From: Spirochaetaceae bacterium
GTDB lineage: Bacteria > Spirochaetota > Spirochaetia > Treponematales > Breznakiellaceae
DNA: 35,435 nucleotides
Assembly (NCBI GenBank): GCA_031256905.1
Contig: JAIRPY010000027.1
Location: 1 to 35,435, forward strand
Direction of reading: 5' to 3'
Positions 22,683-31,739 of the stretch are shown here, piece after piece; position 1 is the stretch's first letter, and the number at the start of each line of letters is the position of its first letter. The position numbers and the translations under genes are program-made. The notes under the pieces were generated by a model. That model saw only the letters and a list, made by a program, of their open reading frames with translations. It was not told where the DNA came from and did no database searches.

Positions 22683-24099
22683 AAAAAATATCCGCGCGGG
22701 AATTCGTAAAATATTAGGAGAACACTTTTCCGCCGAAATACGAGAAGCTAAAAACGGCGAAGAAGCGTTTCAAATATTCGCCGGGGAAAAGATAGATATA
22801 CTGATTACCGATATTCGGATGCCCCAAATGGATGGCATCGAGCTTATGAGCCGCATCTGCGAAAGCCCCGCGCCGCCGATTATGATCGTGTTAAGCGGCT
22901 ATGACGAATTCAGCTACGCGCAGAAAGCCTGCGCTTTCGGGGCGCAAGCCTATATTATGAAACCTATCGATAAACCTGAATTTATCGGCGCGGTTTCAAA
23001 AAGCATCGCTAAACTGAAAAACGCGGCAAAACAGGCGGTGGAAGACGGGATCCGGGATATTCTAAACGGAAGTAAAGGGTACGATATTCCTCTTGATATA
23101 TCCCCGGCGCGGCCCTTTTATTTCGTTTTTATATTGGCAAAGAAAGGAACGATGTCAGAAGTTATGCGGCTCGAAACCGTTTTTTCTAACGAGCATTATA
23201 CGATTGAACGCCGGGAAAACCGCATCTTAGCTCTTGTGGATGAGCGGGAACGCCAAAACCTTGAAACCCGGGATTTTCATGGAAAACTTTGTTTGGTCTT
23301 CAGCGCGCCCTGTTTTCAGGCTTTTGATTTTGCTGAAGGATACCGTCAGGCCCGGACAGCTTGTTTTTACCGTTTTTTTAGGGATGATTCGGTTTTTCAT
23401 TACCGCAAACCGGAACGCGATATTGATCGCGTTCCAGGTCATGCCCGGCTTCAGGAACTTCAGGATTTGGTTGAACACCTTCGTTTTTTCCCTTCTCAGG
23501 CTATTACCGAACGGGTTAACGCGCTTTTTTCTTTCGGCGGTTCCGGCGGCAGTCAAGGCGAATATCTCGCGCTCCTGCATGAGTATTTTATTCTGCACAT
23601 AACGAATATGTACCGGGAACACATCGCCGATAATATGTATCTAACCCTTACAATGAAAATGCTTGCCGACGCTCCATGTTTTTCTTCCCTGGAGGATTTT
23701 AAAAAACGAATCGTGAATATTATGCTGTGCCTTAATCAACGATTCAGGAAAAACAGTTCTCGTTATGCGTTTATTGATGCCGCGTTGGACTGGATTCACC
23801 AGCACTTTACGGAAAATATAAATATGAGCCTGACGGCAAATCAGGTCTCGGTGAACTACACTTATTTTTCCGAAAAATTTAAAGAACATACGGGCAGTAA
23901 TTTTAACGAGTATCTTAAAATGCTCCGGATAGCGAAGGCGAAAAAACTGCTAAAACAGGGATTCTACAAAGTGTATGAAGTCGCTCAACGTTCAGGCTAT
24001 AACGACGTAAAGTATTTTCTCAAAAGTTTTAAGGAAATTACCGGCGTCTCTCCGGGCGAATACCAACGCGCGGCAAACCATGAATCTTCTAACCCTTAA
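22654..24099 (+). CDS. YesN-type response regulator, AraC DNA-binding domain
   Basis: 481 aa. Receiver domain 1-120 with acidic pocket EDE (8-10), phosphoacceptor Asp53 in ILITDIRMP and Lys103 in YIMKPID. A central linker region of about 250 residues follows. The C-terminus (about 365-475) is an AraC/XylS DNA-binding domain with two helix-turn-helix parts: SLTANQVSVNYTYFSEKFKE and VYEVAQRSGYNDVKYFLKSFKEITGVSPGEYQ in pieces. It overlaps the kinase gene by 29 bp. Such pairs usually activate the adjacent sugar-uptake genes. The gene ends 11 bp from the convergent RNase Z gene. Confidence 0.93.
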   Translation: MLTILIAEDEKNIRAGIRKILGEHFSAEIREAKNGEEAFQIFAGEKIDILITDIRMPQMDGIELMSRICESPAPPIMIVLSGYDEFSYAQKACAFGAQAYIMKPIDKPEFIGAVSKSIAKLKNAAKQAVEDGIRDILNGSKGYDIPLDISPARPFYFVFILAKKGTMSEVMRLETVFSNEHYTIERRENRILALVDERERQNLETRDFHGKLCLVFSAPCFQAFDFAEGYRQARTACFYRFFRDDSVFHYRKPERDIDRVPGHARLQELQDLVEHLRFFPSQAITERVNALFSFGGSGGSQGEYLALLHEYFILHITNMYREHIADNMYLTLTMKMLADAPCFSSLEDFKKRIVNIMLCLNQRFRKNSSRYAFIDAALDWIHQHFTENINMSLTANQVSVNYTYFSEKFKEHTGSNFNEYLKMLRIAKAKKLLKQGFYKVYEVAQRSGYNDVKYFLKSFKEITGVSPGEYQRAANHESSNP

Positions 24100-24110
24100 A
24101 AGGGCCGGGG

Positions 24111-25037
24111 TTAATCTTCGTATTCTATGGGGAAGACCATGCGGTCTTTGGTGAGGACTGTGTTGGGAAAAATATCAACGGCTTCTTTTAAAAGACGCTT
24201 GAGGTCTTGTTCGGTGTACCGGGGGCTGTAGTGAATCAATCCCAGTTTTTTTACCCAGGCGTCTGCGGCGATGCGGGCGGCTTGTTCTGCGGTCATGTGT
24301 TTTTTTTCCCGCGCGCTTTCGATGAGCTCTTGTTCGAACATACCTTCACATACGAAGAGGTCCGAACCGGCGACTTCGTAGACTAGGTCGTGGAAGGCCA
24401 GAGAATCGGTGACGAACGAAAATTTTCTGCCCCGGCGGGGGGGACCTAAAACTGCGTCCGGCGGTATGAGAGCGCCTTTTGCGCCGGGGACGGATTCGCC
24501 GGATTGCAGTTTCGCCCAGAGGGGACCTCGGGGGATGCCCAGGGCGAGAGCTTTATCGGGATGGAATTCCCCGGGGCGATTAGCTTCTTCGAGGGTATAG
24601 CCGAAGCAAGGTTTGGTGTGCCGCAGGGGAAAGCATCGGACGTGGAAGTCTTCGCCCTGATACACGATGCCCGGTTCGGTTATTTCTTGAACGATAATTT
24701 CATAATTGATATACATATCTAGGACTCGCCGGCTGGTTTCGACATACTCCGCGATTCTGGGGGGGCCTATGATATAGAGCGGATCGTCCCGGTCCACTTG
24801 GGAGGAAAGCATAAGAATTCCGGGAAGGCCTGTTACGTGGTCCGCGTGGGTATGGCTTACAAAAATCACTGAAATTTTTTTCCATCTGAGGTTGAGCCGC
24901 CGGAGGGAAATTTGCGTGGCTTCTCCGGCGTCAAAGAGGAACAGCTCCCCTTCCCGGCGGAGTAACACCGATGTAAGGTGCCGGTTCGGGAGGGGCATCA
25001 TGCCGCCGCACCCAAGGATAAAGGCTTCAAGATTCAT
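24111..25037 (-). CDS. rnz: Ribonuclease Z, metallo-beta-lactamase fold
   Basis: 308 aa from ATG 25035-25037; a longer reading upstream runs over the promoter and was rejected. Motifs: CGGMMPLPNRHLTS near the N-terminus, LFLFDAGEATQ, the zinc motif SHTHADHVTGLPG (His62, His64, Asp66, His67), RHTKPCFGY, SFVTDSLAF, and the final histidine in LIHYSPRY. Length and motif spacing match tRNase Z, which trims tRNA 3' trailers. The more usual HLHGDH is HTHADH here but all ligands are kept. It has its own promoter. Confidence 0.88.
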   Translation of the reverse strand: MNLEAFILGCGGMMPLPNRHLTSVLLRREGELFLFDAGEATQISLRRLNLRWKKISVIFVSHTHADHVTGLPGILMLSSQVDRDDPLYIIGPPRIAEYVETSRRVLDMYINYEIIVQEITEPGIVYQGEDFHVRCFPLRHTKPCFGYTLEEANRPGEFHPDKALALGIPRGPLWAKLQSGESVPGAKGALIPPDAVLGPPRRGRKFSFVTDSLAFHDLVYEVAGSDLFVCEGMFEQELIESAREKKHMTAEQAARIAADAWVKKLGLIHYSPRYTEQDLKRLLKEAVDIFPNTVLTKDRMVFPIEYED

Positions 25038-25046
25038 TCTGAAATT

Positions 25047-25075
25047 AGTATACTCCACCGGGAGACAAAAATCAA
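25047..25075 (-). promoter_or_regulatory. Promoter of the RNase Z gene
   Basis: Minus strand: TTGATT (25075-25070), 17-bp spacer, TATACT (25052-25047), 10 bp before the ATG. Confidence 0.65.
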
Positions 25076-25142
25076 TTTTTAGAATCTTTAAAAAAAATTT
25101 TGAAAATTTTTTAAAAATGAGAAAGGATGGTAAAAAGCCGGC

Positions 25143-25171
25143 TTGCATTATTATTAAACGTATGTTACACT
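25143..25171 (+). promoter_or_regulatory. Promoter of the HD-GYP gene
   Basis: TTGCAT at 25143-25148, 17-bp spacer, TACACT at 25166-25171. Confidence 0.6.
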
Positions 25172-25193
25172 ATGAAAGGAATGGGAGCTTTAG

Positions 25194-26309
25194 ATGAAGA
25201 AATTTGCGGTTAATGATATTCCGGCGGAAAGTTTCTTTTCCCAGCCGATGTATGCGGATGAGAATTTTATTGTGGCTACTCCGGAGGTGCCGTTTTCAAA
25301 GGATCTGAGAACCGCGTTGGAAGCCTGGAGGTTTACGGAAGTATACAGCGAAGGAGAGCCTCGGGATAATTCTTTCGCTCAAAACGCGGATATTGCCAAA
25401 GCGGCCCAGCGGCTCTTAGGCGCGGATCCGGCCAATCGGGAAATACTGCTCCGATACGCCAACGAATTCTACCGGCTGTTCCAGAAATATACGGACGAGC
25501 TGTTTTCCATGGCCTCCTCCGAGCAGGAATTAAACTTCGCCGCCATAACCGATAACGTCCAAACGGTCTGTAAAGTGATAAAACACGACCGCCGGCTCTT
25601 GCTTTTGGTCCAAAAAAACCACGAACCCGAACATGAAGATAACTATCAGGTCGCCCATGCGGTTAAATCGATGATTCTTTCTATTATGATCGGTATCATG
25701 GTGAAACTTACGGACCAGCGGCTCATCGAATTAGGGGTCTCCGCGTTGCTCCACGAAATCGGCATGGCGAGGGTTCCGCCCCGGCTCTATCTCACCAAGT
25801 GGACCCTCACCCCGGAAGAGCGGAAAACCATCCTCACCCATCCGATTTTGGGCTACAAACTGCTGAAATCCTCCAATTTTCCCACCGGAGTCTGCCTCGG
25901 CGCGCTGGAACATCACGAACGAGAAAATACCAGCGGATACCCCCAAAAACTTTCAGGCGATAAGATCAGCCTCTACGCAAAAATAATTGCCGTGGCTTGT
26001 TCCTACGAAGCCCTGACCACCCACCGGCCCTATAAAAAGGCGAAAGATAAGCACACCGCGCTCATGGACCTCCTCAAAAATGAGGAAAAACAGTACGACG
26101 ATACCATGGTCAGAGCCTTGGTCGCATCCCTTTCCGTGTATCCTATCGGACTGTATGTGTTGCTTTCTAACGGTAAAAAAGGTCAGGTGGTGGACATCGA
26201 CCCTACCAATCCCCGGTTTCCAGTCGTGCAGGTCTCCCGAACAACCATCCAGACCAGCCAGCAACTGTCCGTGGTCCGTCCGCTCAGAAAAGAAGAAATT
26301 ATCGTTTAA
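25194..26309 (+). CDS. HD-GYP protein with altered HD motif
   Basis: 371 aa cytoplasmic protein; GGGAG lies 7-8 nt before ATG 25194. The N-terminal 130 residues are of a DUF3391-like or unknown type. The HD-GYP region spans about 150-310: first His in VAHAVKSM (155), HEIGM at 187-191 where the family has HDIGK, TILTHPILGYKLL, LEHHERENTSGYP (240-250). HD-GYP proteins break down cyclic di-GMP. The Asp-to-Glu change in the metal motif and loss of the Lys may weaken or alter activity, so it could be a sensor instead. The last 60 residues (YVLLSNGKKGQVVDIDP, VVRPL) resemble a tail found in other HD-GYP proteins. Confidence 0.82.
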   Translation: MKKFAVNDIPAESFFSQPMYADENFIVATPEVPFSKDLRTALEAWRFTEVYSEGEPRDNSFAQNADIAKAAQRLLGADPANREILLRYANEFYRLFQKYTDELFSMASSEQELNFAAITDNVQTVCKVIKHDRRLLLLVQKNHEPEHEDNYQVAHAVKSMILSIMIGIMVKLTDQRLIELGVSALLHEIGMARVPPRLYLTKWTLTPEERKTILTHPILGYKLLKSSNFPTGVCLGALEHHERENTSGYPQKLSGDKISLYAKIIAVACSYEALTTHRPYKKAKDKHTALMDLLKNEEKQYDDTMVRALVASLSVYPIGLYVLLSNGKKGQVVDIDPTNPRFPVVQVSRTTIQTSQQLSVVRPLRKEEIIV

Positions 26310-26315
26310 CCGCCT

Positions 26316-27608
26316 ATGGAGGACCCGTTACCCCCGATACTGTTTATCTGTTCGGTACTGCTCCTAAAAGGATTCCTCGTCCTGATGGAAACCGCGTTTG
26401 TCTCTTCCCGAAAAATCCGGCTCCAGGCCTGGGCCGAAGGAGGAGATAAAAAATGTTGGAAAGTTTTAAAAGCGATGGAAGATTCCTCCCGCTTCACCGG
26501 GTCCCTCAAAATCGGCATCATCTTCCTGAGCATCCTCGCCGGCGCCGTTGCGGGCTTGTATCTCCTGCCGTACCTTGGGTTCCGCCTCGCTTCCTTGCCG
26601 TTGTGGGGAGTATATGGCGCGGATCTTATCCTGATCGCCGGCCTTACCGCCGTCTCGATCCTGTTTTGCGACATCCTCCCCAAGCAAATCGCCCGAACCG
26701 CGCCGGAACGGATTACCATCGCCTTTCTGCCTTTCCTCCGGGGGCTGACAGGTTTTTGTAGCCCTCTGCTTATCCTTTACAAAGGGTTTTCAAAGTTTTC
26801 TGAGAGGATGCTCAAAATCCCCCCGGACCCCGGAGACGGCATGACCGAAGATGAACTGAGAATAACCTTAACAGAAAGTGAAAAATCCGGAATCCTCGAA
26901 AGCCAAGAACGAACTATGATCGAAGGCGTGTTTTACCTGGGGCAACGGCCCGTTGGGACCTTTATGACCCACCGTTCCGAAGTTCTTTGGCTGGACCTCA
27001 ACGAAACTCCGGAGGTAATACGCGCCGCCGCGGTGGACCGGAAAGACCAGAGGTTTTTTCCGGTGGCCGACGGCAATCTGGATGAGGTTGTCGGGGTGGT
27101 TTCAGCCCAGGATATTCTCATCGCTTCCCTTGAAACTCCAGAGATGGAGCTGAAATCGATCCTGAAACCTCCGTTTTTCGTGCCTGAAACCCTGCCCGCT
27201 CTGAAAACCTTCGAAGCTTTCAAAAAAGGAGACGCGGATTTTCTGCTTGTAATGGATGAATATGGAGGATTTGCCGGCATTCTTTCCTTAAATACCCTGA
27301 TCGTGGAAATTGTCGGGCAGATTTCTCCGCCCACAGGCCACGAAGATAAAATCATCAAACAAGATGATGGGGCGTACCTCATCGATGGGGGGATTAACAT
27401 CGACGAAGCCGCGAAAACTTTGGGCATCGAGAGTCTGCCCCAGGAGCGGCAGACTTACCACACTTTAGCAGGTTTCATCCTGAGCCTCACCGGTGAAATC
27501 CCCCGAACCGGCGCGCAGGTTGAATATTGGGGCTATCGGTTTCAAGTGGTCAGCATGGACGGCAACCGAATCGGCAAAGTGCTGATCCGCCCCCTCGAAT
27601 TCGGGTAA
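26316..27608 (+). CDS. CNNM/HlyC/CorC-type membrane protein
   Basis: 430 aa. An N-terminal DUF21 membrane domain (about 1-170; LMETAFVSSRKIRLQAWAE, then GSLKIGIIFLSILAGAVAGLYL in pieces, ILFCDILPKQIARTAPERI), a paired CBS region (MTHRSEVLWLDL, VVGVVSAQDIL, DFLLVMDEYGGFAGILSLNTL) and a C-terminal CorC_HlyC domain (DDGAYLIDGGINIDEAAKTLG). Family members export or handle Mg2+ and related ions. It starts 6 bp after the HD-GYP stop without a clear Shine-Dalgarno, so translation is probably coupled. Confidence 0.9.
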   Translation: MEDPLPPILFICSVLLLKGFLVLMETAFVSSRKIRLQAWAEGGDKKCWKVLKAMEDSSRFTGSLKIGIIFLSILAGAVAGLYLLPYLGFRLASLPLWGVYGADLILIAGLTAVSILFCDILPKQIARTAPERITIAFLPFLRGLTGFCSPLLILYKGFSKFSERMLKIPPDPGDGMTEDELRITLTESEKSGILESQERTMIEGVFYLGQRPVGTFMTHRSEVLWLDLNETPEVIRAAAVDRKDQRFFPVADGNLDEVVGVVSAQDILIASLETPEMELKSILKPPFFVPETLPALKTFEAFKKGDADFLLVMDEYGGFAGILSLNTLIVEIVGQISPPTGHEDKIIKQDDGAYLIDGGINIDEAAKTLGIESLPQERQTYHTLAGFILSLTGEIPRTGAQVEYWGYRFQVVSMDGNRIGKVLIRPLEFG

Positions 27609-27610
27609 AA

Positions 27611-28390
27611 ATGTATAAAAAAGAATGGTTTAACGAAGAGTATCTCTGGCAACAGTTCGCGCCGATCATGTTCGACGCGAAACATTGGGAGGAAATCCCA
27701 GCCGTGGCGGATGGAATAACCCGGTTTGCGGACCTAAACCTCTACGGGGACCCGCCGCTTCCGCCTCCCGGACCGCGTTTGCTCGACCTTTGTTGCGGAT
27801 TTGGGCGGGTGGCCCTGGAGCTTGCCCGCCGGGAGTTTCTCGTTACCGGCGTGGACCTCACCCAAGCCTATCTTGAAACCGGCCGGGAAGATGCGGAATA
27901 TGAAAACCTCGCCATCGAATGGATCCAGGCTGACATCCGGTCCTTTAAGCGGCCTGCTTTTTTTGATGTGGCGACGAATCTGTATATTTCTTTCGGCTAT
28001 TTCGAGCGTATCGAGGATGACCGGCTCACGGCGGAAAATGTTTTCGCTTCCCTTAAATCCGGGGGGACCTTTATTATAGAAACTTTGGGGAAAGAGCTGG
28101 TTGCCCGGGATTTCACGGTCCGGGAATGGTTTCCGAAAGCGGGCTTCACGGTCCTAACCGAGTATACTCTGCTGGATTCTTGGAGCACCCTGCACAATCG
28201 CTGGATTCTCTTCAAAGACGGTCGGCAAGTAACAGAACGAACCTTCACTCAACGGCTCTATGCGGCTTCGGAATTACGGAGCCTCCTTTTGGATGTCGGT
28301 TTTGCTTCGGTGGAAATATACGGCGATTGGAAAGGTTCTCCCTATGACCATCAGGCGGAGGTCCTGATTCTCGTGGCCCGCAAAAGCTGA
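27611..28390 (+). CDS. Class I SAM-dependent methyltransferase
   Basis: 259 aa from ATG 27611, two bases after the previous stop; a longer frame reaching to 27527 lies inside the previous gene and was rejected. The SAM-binding motif I is RLLDLCCGFGRVALELA, followed by an acidic strand end GVDLT and motif IV-like QADIRSFKRPAFFDVATNLYISFGYF in pieces. The N-terminal MYKKEWFNEEYLWQQFAP is a common lead of small methyltransferases of this type. Substrate unknown; could act on a small molecule. Part of a chain with the ion transporter gene. Confidence 0.85.
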   Translation: MYKKEWFNEEYLWQQFAPIMFDAKHWEEIPAVADGITRFADLNLYGDPPLPPPGPRLLDLCCGFGRVALELARREFLVTGVDLTQAYLETGREDAEYENLAIEWIQADIRSFKRPAFFDVATNLYISFGYFERIEDDRLTAENVFASLKSGGTFIIETLGKELVARDFTVREWFPKAGFTVLTEYTLLDSWSTLHNRWILFKDGRQVTERTFTQRLYAASELRSLLLDVGFASVEIYGDWKGSPYDHQAEVLILVARKS

Positions 28391-28408
28391 TTTTTTCCTG
28401 CCCCCGGC

Positions 28409-28437
28409 TTGACAGAGGGAAAAGAAGGGGCTAGTAT
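28409..28437 (+). promoter_or_regulatory. Strong promoter of the TerD-family gene
   Basis: Consensus TTGACA at 28409-28414, 17-bp spacer, TAGTAT at 28432-28437. It explains why the longer reading frame starting at 28409 is not the gene start. Confidence 0.75.
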
Positions 28438-28462
28438 TTTACAAAACGCCAGGGAGGGCGAT

Positions 28463-29044
28463 ATGGCTATCAGTCTCAAAAAAGGACAAAAAGTCGATTT
28501 GACCAAAGGCAATCCCGGATTGTCAAAAATTATCGTAGGTCTCGGCTGGGATACGAATAAATATGACGGCCGGGCGGATTTCGATCTGGACACCGCCGCG
28601 TTTCTGCTTACCGAAAACGGAAAAGTTTCAAACGAAAAAGATTTCGTATTTTACAGCAACCTCAAACATCCCAGCGGCGGAGTTACCCACCTCGGAGATA
28701 ATCGTTCCGGCATCGGCGAAGGCGATGACGAGCAGATCAAGGTCGATCTCGCTCGGATTCCCCAAAGCATCAACAAAGTAGACTTCACCGTCACCATCTA
28801 CGAAGCGGAATCCCGCCGCCAAAATTTCGGGCAAGTCAGCAACGCCTACATCCGAGTCTACGACGAAGAAAAAAAAGCCGAATTACTGCGCTACGACCTC
28901 GGAGAAGATTATTCCATCGAAACCGCCGTGGTGGTCGCCGAACTCTACCGCAACGGACCGGAATGGAAATTTAACGCCATCGGTATGGGCTTTCAGGGCG
29001 GATTAGGAGCCCTGGCGGCAAATTTCGGCATCGCCATCGAGTAA
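28463..29044 (+). CDS. TerD-family stress protein
   Basis: 193 aa from ATG 28463 with AGGGAGG 28451-28457. TerD features: [28 protein letters not shown] in pieces, the acidic Ca2+-binding [26 protein letters not shown] then [12 protein letters not shown], and [10 protein letters not shown]. Family members bind calcium and are linked to tellurite, chemical or phage stress; the usual TerA/B/C/E partners are absent here. Its own strong promoter sets it apart from the upstream methyltransferase gene. Confidence 0.93.
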   Translation: MAISLKKGQKVDLTKGNPGLSKIIVGLGWDTNKYDGRADFDLDTAAFLLTENGKVSNEKDFVFYSNLKHPSGGVTHLGDNRSGIGEGDDEQIKVDLARIPQSINKVDFTVTIYEAESRRQNFGQVSNAYIRVYDEEKKAELLRYDLGEDYSIETAVVVAELYRNGPEWKFNAIGMGFQGGLGALAANFGIAIE

Positions 29045-29055
29045 GCAAGCCTCAT

Positions 29056-29640
29056 ATGCCGCGCTTTACCCGCGAACAAGCCTGGGACCTGCTCAGAAAA
29101 TATAACCAGGATCCCTTTCACCTTCAGCACGCCCTGACCGTAGAAGGAGTTATGCAATGGTTCGCCCGGGACCTGGGTTTTGATAATCCAGACTTCTGGG
29201 GCCTGGTGGGGCTTCTGCATGACCTAGATTTCGAGCAGTTCCCCAACGAACATTGCCGGAAAGCCCCGGAACTCCTCCGGGCCGCCGGCGCCGGGGAAGA
29301 GATTATCCACGGAGTGTGCAGTCACGGATACGGCCTCACCGTAGACATCCCTCCGGAACATACCATGGAAAAAATCCTCTACGCCGCGGACGAACTTACC
29401 GGCCTCATCTGGGCGGCGGCTATTATCCGCCCCTCAAAAAGCGTCCGGGATTTAGAAGTCAAATCGGTCAAGAAAAAGTACAAATCCCCGAACTTTGCCG
29501 CGGGCTGTTCCCGGGACGTCATCGAAAGGGGCGCGGCTATGCTCGGCTGGGAGCTGGATACCCTCATTGAAAAAACCATTCTGGCTATGCGTTCCTGCGA
29601 AGAGATTGTCAAAACCCGCCGGACGGATAATATCCCATGA
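29056..29640 (+). CDS. Small HD-domain hydrolase
   Basis: 194 aa. HD motifs: HALTVEGVM (first His, residue 25), LLHDLDFEQFP (HD at 54-55), VCSHGYG and YAADELTGL. The spacing fits stand-alone HDIG hydrolases of about 185-200 aa. Metal-dependent phosphate-ester cleavage is the family activity; the substrate is unknown. It begins 11 bp after the TerD-family gene and overlaps mnmA by the ATGA at 29637-29640. Confidence 0.85.
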   Translation: MPRFTREQAWDLLRKYNQDPFHLQHALTVEGVMQWFARDLGFDNPDFWGLVGLLHDLDFEQFPNEHCRKAPELLRAAGAGEEIIHGVCSHGYGLTVDIPPEHTMEKILYAADELTGLIWAAAIIRPSKSVRDLEVKSVKKKYKSPNFAAGCSRDVIERGAAMLGWELDTLIEKTILAMRSCEEIVKTRRTDNIP

Positions 29641-30716
29641 CCCGAAAAGCAGTCGTCGCCATGAGCGGCGGAGTTGACAGCTCGGCCGCGGCTTATCTTC
29701 TGCAACAGTCTGGATTTACCTGCATCGGCATTACCCTGAAGCTTTTTTCTAATGCCGATCTTGGCAGGTCCCGGGGCAAGACTTGCTGTTCCCTTGGGGA
29801 TGTACGGGACGCCCAAAGCGTAGCTTATCGTCTTTCTATGCCCCATTATGTACTAAACTTCGCCGAGGATTTTAAGAATCAGGTGATTCACAAATTTATC
29901 GAAACGTACCAAAACGGAAACACGCCGAATCCCTGCATTGACTGCAACCGCAAACTCAAGTTCGAGGGGCTTTTGCGCCGGGCGGAACAGCTGGATTTCG
30001 AGTATATCGCCACCGGCCATTACGCCCGAATCGAGCGGTCCGGAGACCGGTTCCTCCTGAAAAAAGCCCGGGATGCCAAAAAAGATCAGAGTTATGTGCT
30101 GTATACGATGACTCAGCGGCAGTTGGCTCGTACTCTGTTTCCCTTGGGGGACATGACAAAGGCAGAAGTGCGGGACCTTGCCGAGACCCGAGGATTTGTC
30201 AACGCCCAAAAACAGGACAGCCAGGACCTTTGTTTTGTGCCGGACGGGGATTACGCGGGATTTATCGAGCGGTATACCGGTTCGACCGCGCCCCCGGGTC
30301 CCATCGTTGACGAAACCGGAACCATTTTGGGAATGCATCGAGGACTTATCCGATACACCATCGGGCAACGCCGGGGCTTGGGACTTTCGGCATCCAAGCC
30401 CCGGTATGTCCAAAGGAAATCTGCGGCCGATAATACCCTCATCGTAAGCGGCGAGGATCGGCTCTACGCAAAGGGCCTAATCGCCGAAAATATTAACCTC
30501 ATAGCGGCAGATTCCCTAGAAAAACCCCTTCGAGGGAAGGCAAAAACCCGGTATCTGCAAACCGAACAGCCGGCAATAGCCGAACAAATAAGCCCTGACC
30601 GGCTCCGGATAGATTTCGACGAGCCCCAACGGGCGGTCACCCCGGGACAGGCCGCGGTACTTTACGACGGAGAAACGGTCGTCGGAGGAGGAACCATTAC
30701 TTCGGTTTTATTTTAG
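29637..30716 (+). CDS. mnmA: tRNA 2-thiouridylase MnmA
   Basis: 359 aa, usual length. P-loop SGGVDSS (10-16) binds ATP; catalytic cysteines Cys100 (NPCIDCN) and Cys199 (DLCFV) are present; further family blocks are IATGHYARI, KDQSYVLYTM, TIGQRRGLG and the C-terminal GQAAVLYDGETVVGGGTI. It activates U34 of tRNA Lys/Glu/Gln and puts sulfur on position 2. An extra CC at 50-51 (GKTCCSLGD) is also seen in related enzymes. Overlaps the HD-hydrolase gene by 4 bp. Confidence 0.97.
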   Translation: MTRKAVVAMSGGVDSSAAAYLLQQSGFTCIGITLKLFSNADLGRSRGKTCCSLGDVRDAQSVAYRLSMPHYVLNFAEDFKNQVIHKFIETYQNGNTPNPCIDCNRKLKFEGLLRRAEQLDFEYIATGHYARIERSGDRFLLKKARDAKKDQSYVLYTMTQRQLARTLFPLGDMTKAEVRDLAETRGFVNAQKQDSQDLCFVPDGDYAGFIERYTGSTAPPGPIVDETGTILGMHRGLIRYTIGQRRGLGLSASKPRYVQRKSAADNTLIVSGEDRLYAKGLIAENINLIAADSLEKPLRGKAKTRYLQTEQPAIAEQISPDRLRIDFDEPQRAVTPGQAAVLYDGETVVGGGTITSVLF

Positions 30717-30719
30717 GAT

Positions 30720-30748
30720 TTGACACTTTTGCAGAGGATAGGTATCAT
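30720..30748 (+). promoter_or_regulatory. Promoter of the Gld-type ABC genes
   Basis: Consensus TTGACA at 30720-30725, 17-bp spacer, TATCAT at 30743-30748. Confidence 0.75.
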
Positions 30749-30764
30749 AAGGCAGGAGGCAGTC

Positions 30765-31739
30765 GTGATAGAAGCCGCGCAATTGGTAAGACGATACGGT
30801 CCGCATACGGCAGTGGATCAGGTGAGTTTTACCATTCATACCGGGGAAATCGTTGGATTTCTTGGTCCTAACGGAGCGGGGAAATCAACTACTATGAATA
30901 TCCTTACCGGCTATTTGTCGTCAACTTCAGGGTCCGTCACGATAGACGGACTGAATATTTTGGAACATCCCATAGAAATTAAGAAAAAGATTGGATACCT
31001 GCCCGAACATCCGCCGCTCTATCCCGAAATGACTGTGCAGGATTACCTCAGTTTTGCCGCAGAAATCAAAAAAGTAACGCCCAAAACGAGAAAAAACCAC
31101 GTCGCCGAAGTTATGGAAACCGCCGGGCTGGAACATTCCGCAAAACGGCTGATTAAAAATCTCTCGAAAGGATACTGTCAGCGGGTGGGTCTCGCGCAAG
31201 CTCTCATCGGCAACCCGGAGGCCTTGATTCTCGACGAACCCACCGCGGGCCTCGACCCTCAGCAAATCCGGGAAATTCGGGACCTTATCATCCGGCTCGG
31301 CAAAGATCATACGATTATCCTGAGTTCCCACATCCTGCCGGAAGTCAGCGCGGTCTGCCGCCGAGTCCTCATCATCCACCGGGGAAAAATTGTCGCGGAC
31401 GGCGCGCCGGAAACTCTCTCGAAGGGGCTCTCCGGAGGCGCAAGCATTCTGCTCAGACTCGAAGGCGCGCCGGCGGAACTCGAAAAAACCTTGAAAACCC
31501 CGGGGTTTATCAAACGTTTCGTCCTGCGGGAATCCCCGGAACCGGGAACCGCCGACGTCGAAGTCGAAGCCCCGGAGGGCGCGGATATCCGCCGAGAACT
31601 CTTCCGCTTCTTGGCGGATGCGGATATACCAGTCCTCCTGATGCGTTCGATGGATATGAGTCTCGAAGAAATTTTTCTCAACCTTACCACTCAGGAAACC
31701 CTGTCTCGAGAACAAGCCCCGCCGGAGGCAAAGGTATGA
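30765..31739 (+). CDS. ABC transporter ATPase, GldA-like
   Basis: 324 aa from GTG 30765, chosen because AGGAGG (30754-30759) stands 5 nt before it and because the longer frame starts inside the promoter. Walker A GPNGAGKST (residues 34-42), signature LSKGYCQRVGLAQAL, Walker B ALILDEPTAGLDP, and H-loop SSHILPEV. The 90-residue tail is typical of GldA/NosF-like ATPases. It drives the permease and auxiliary protein encoded next; the stop overlaps the next ATG (ATGA). In gliding bacteria GldA/F/G act in motility; in spirochaetes the role of homologues is not known to me. Confidence 0.93.
   Translation: MIEAAQLVRRYGPHTAVDQVSFTIHTGEIVGFLGPNGAGKSTTMNILTGYLSSTSGSVTIDGLNILEHPIEIKKKIGYLPEHPPLYPEMTVQDYLSFAAEIKKVTPKTRKNHVAEVMETAGLEHSAKRLIKNLSKGYCQRVGLAQALIGNPEALILDEPTAGLDPQQIREIRDLIIRLGKDHTIILSSHILPEVSAVCRRVLIIHRGKIVADGAPETLSKGLSGGASILLRLEGAPAELEKTLKTPGFIKRFVLRESPEPGTADVEVEAPEGADIRRELFRFLADADIPVLLMRSMDMSLEEIFLNLTTQETLSREQAPPEAKV

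Noticed and set aside
24090-24113. Terminator between the YesN-type gene and the RNase Z gene
   Set aside because: Only a 6-bp TAACCC/GGGTTA pair with a 12-nt loop and no T-run; too weak to call.
27527-27610. Upstream extension of the methyltransferase gene
   Set aside because: The extension lies inside the CorC-type gene in another frame; the ATG at 27611 directly after the stop fits the family's usual N-terminus.
30720-30764. TTG start for the ABC ATPase gene
   Set aside because: This TTG is the -35 element (TTGACA) of a good promoter; the GTG at 30765 has an AGGAGG at proper distance.
30927-31715. 262-aa open frame opposite the GldA-like ATPase
   Set aside because: Antisense frame of a gene with complete ABC motifs; no own signals.
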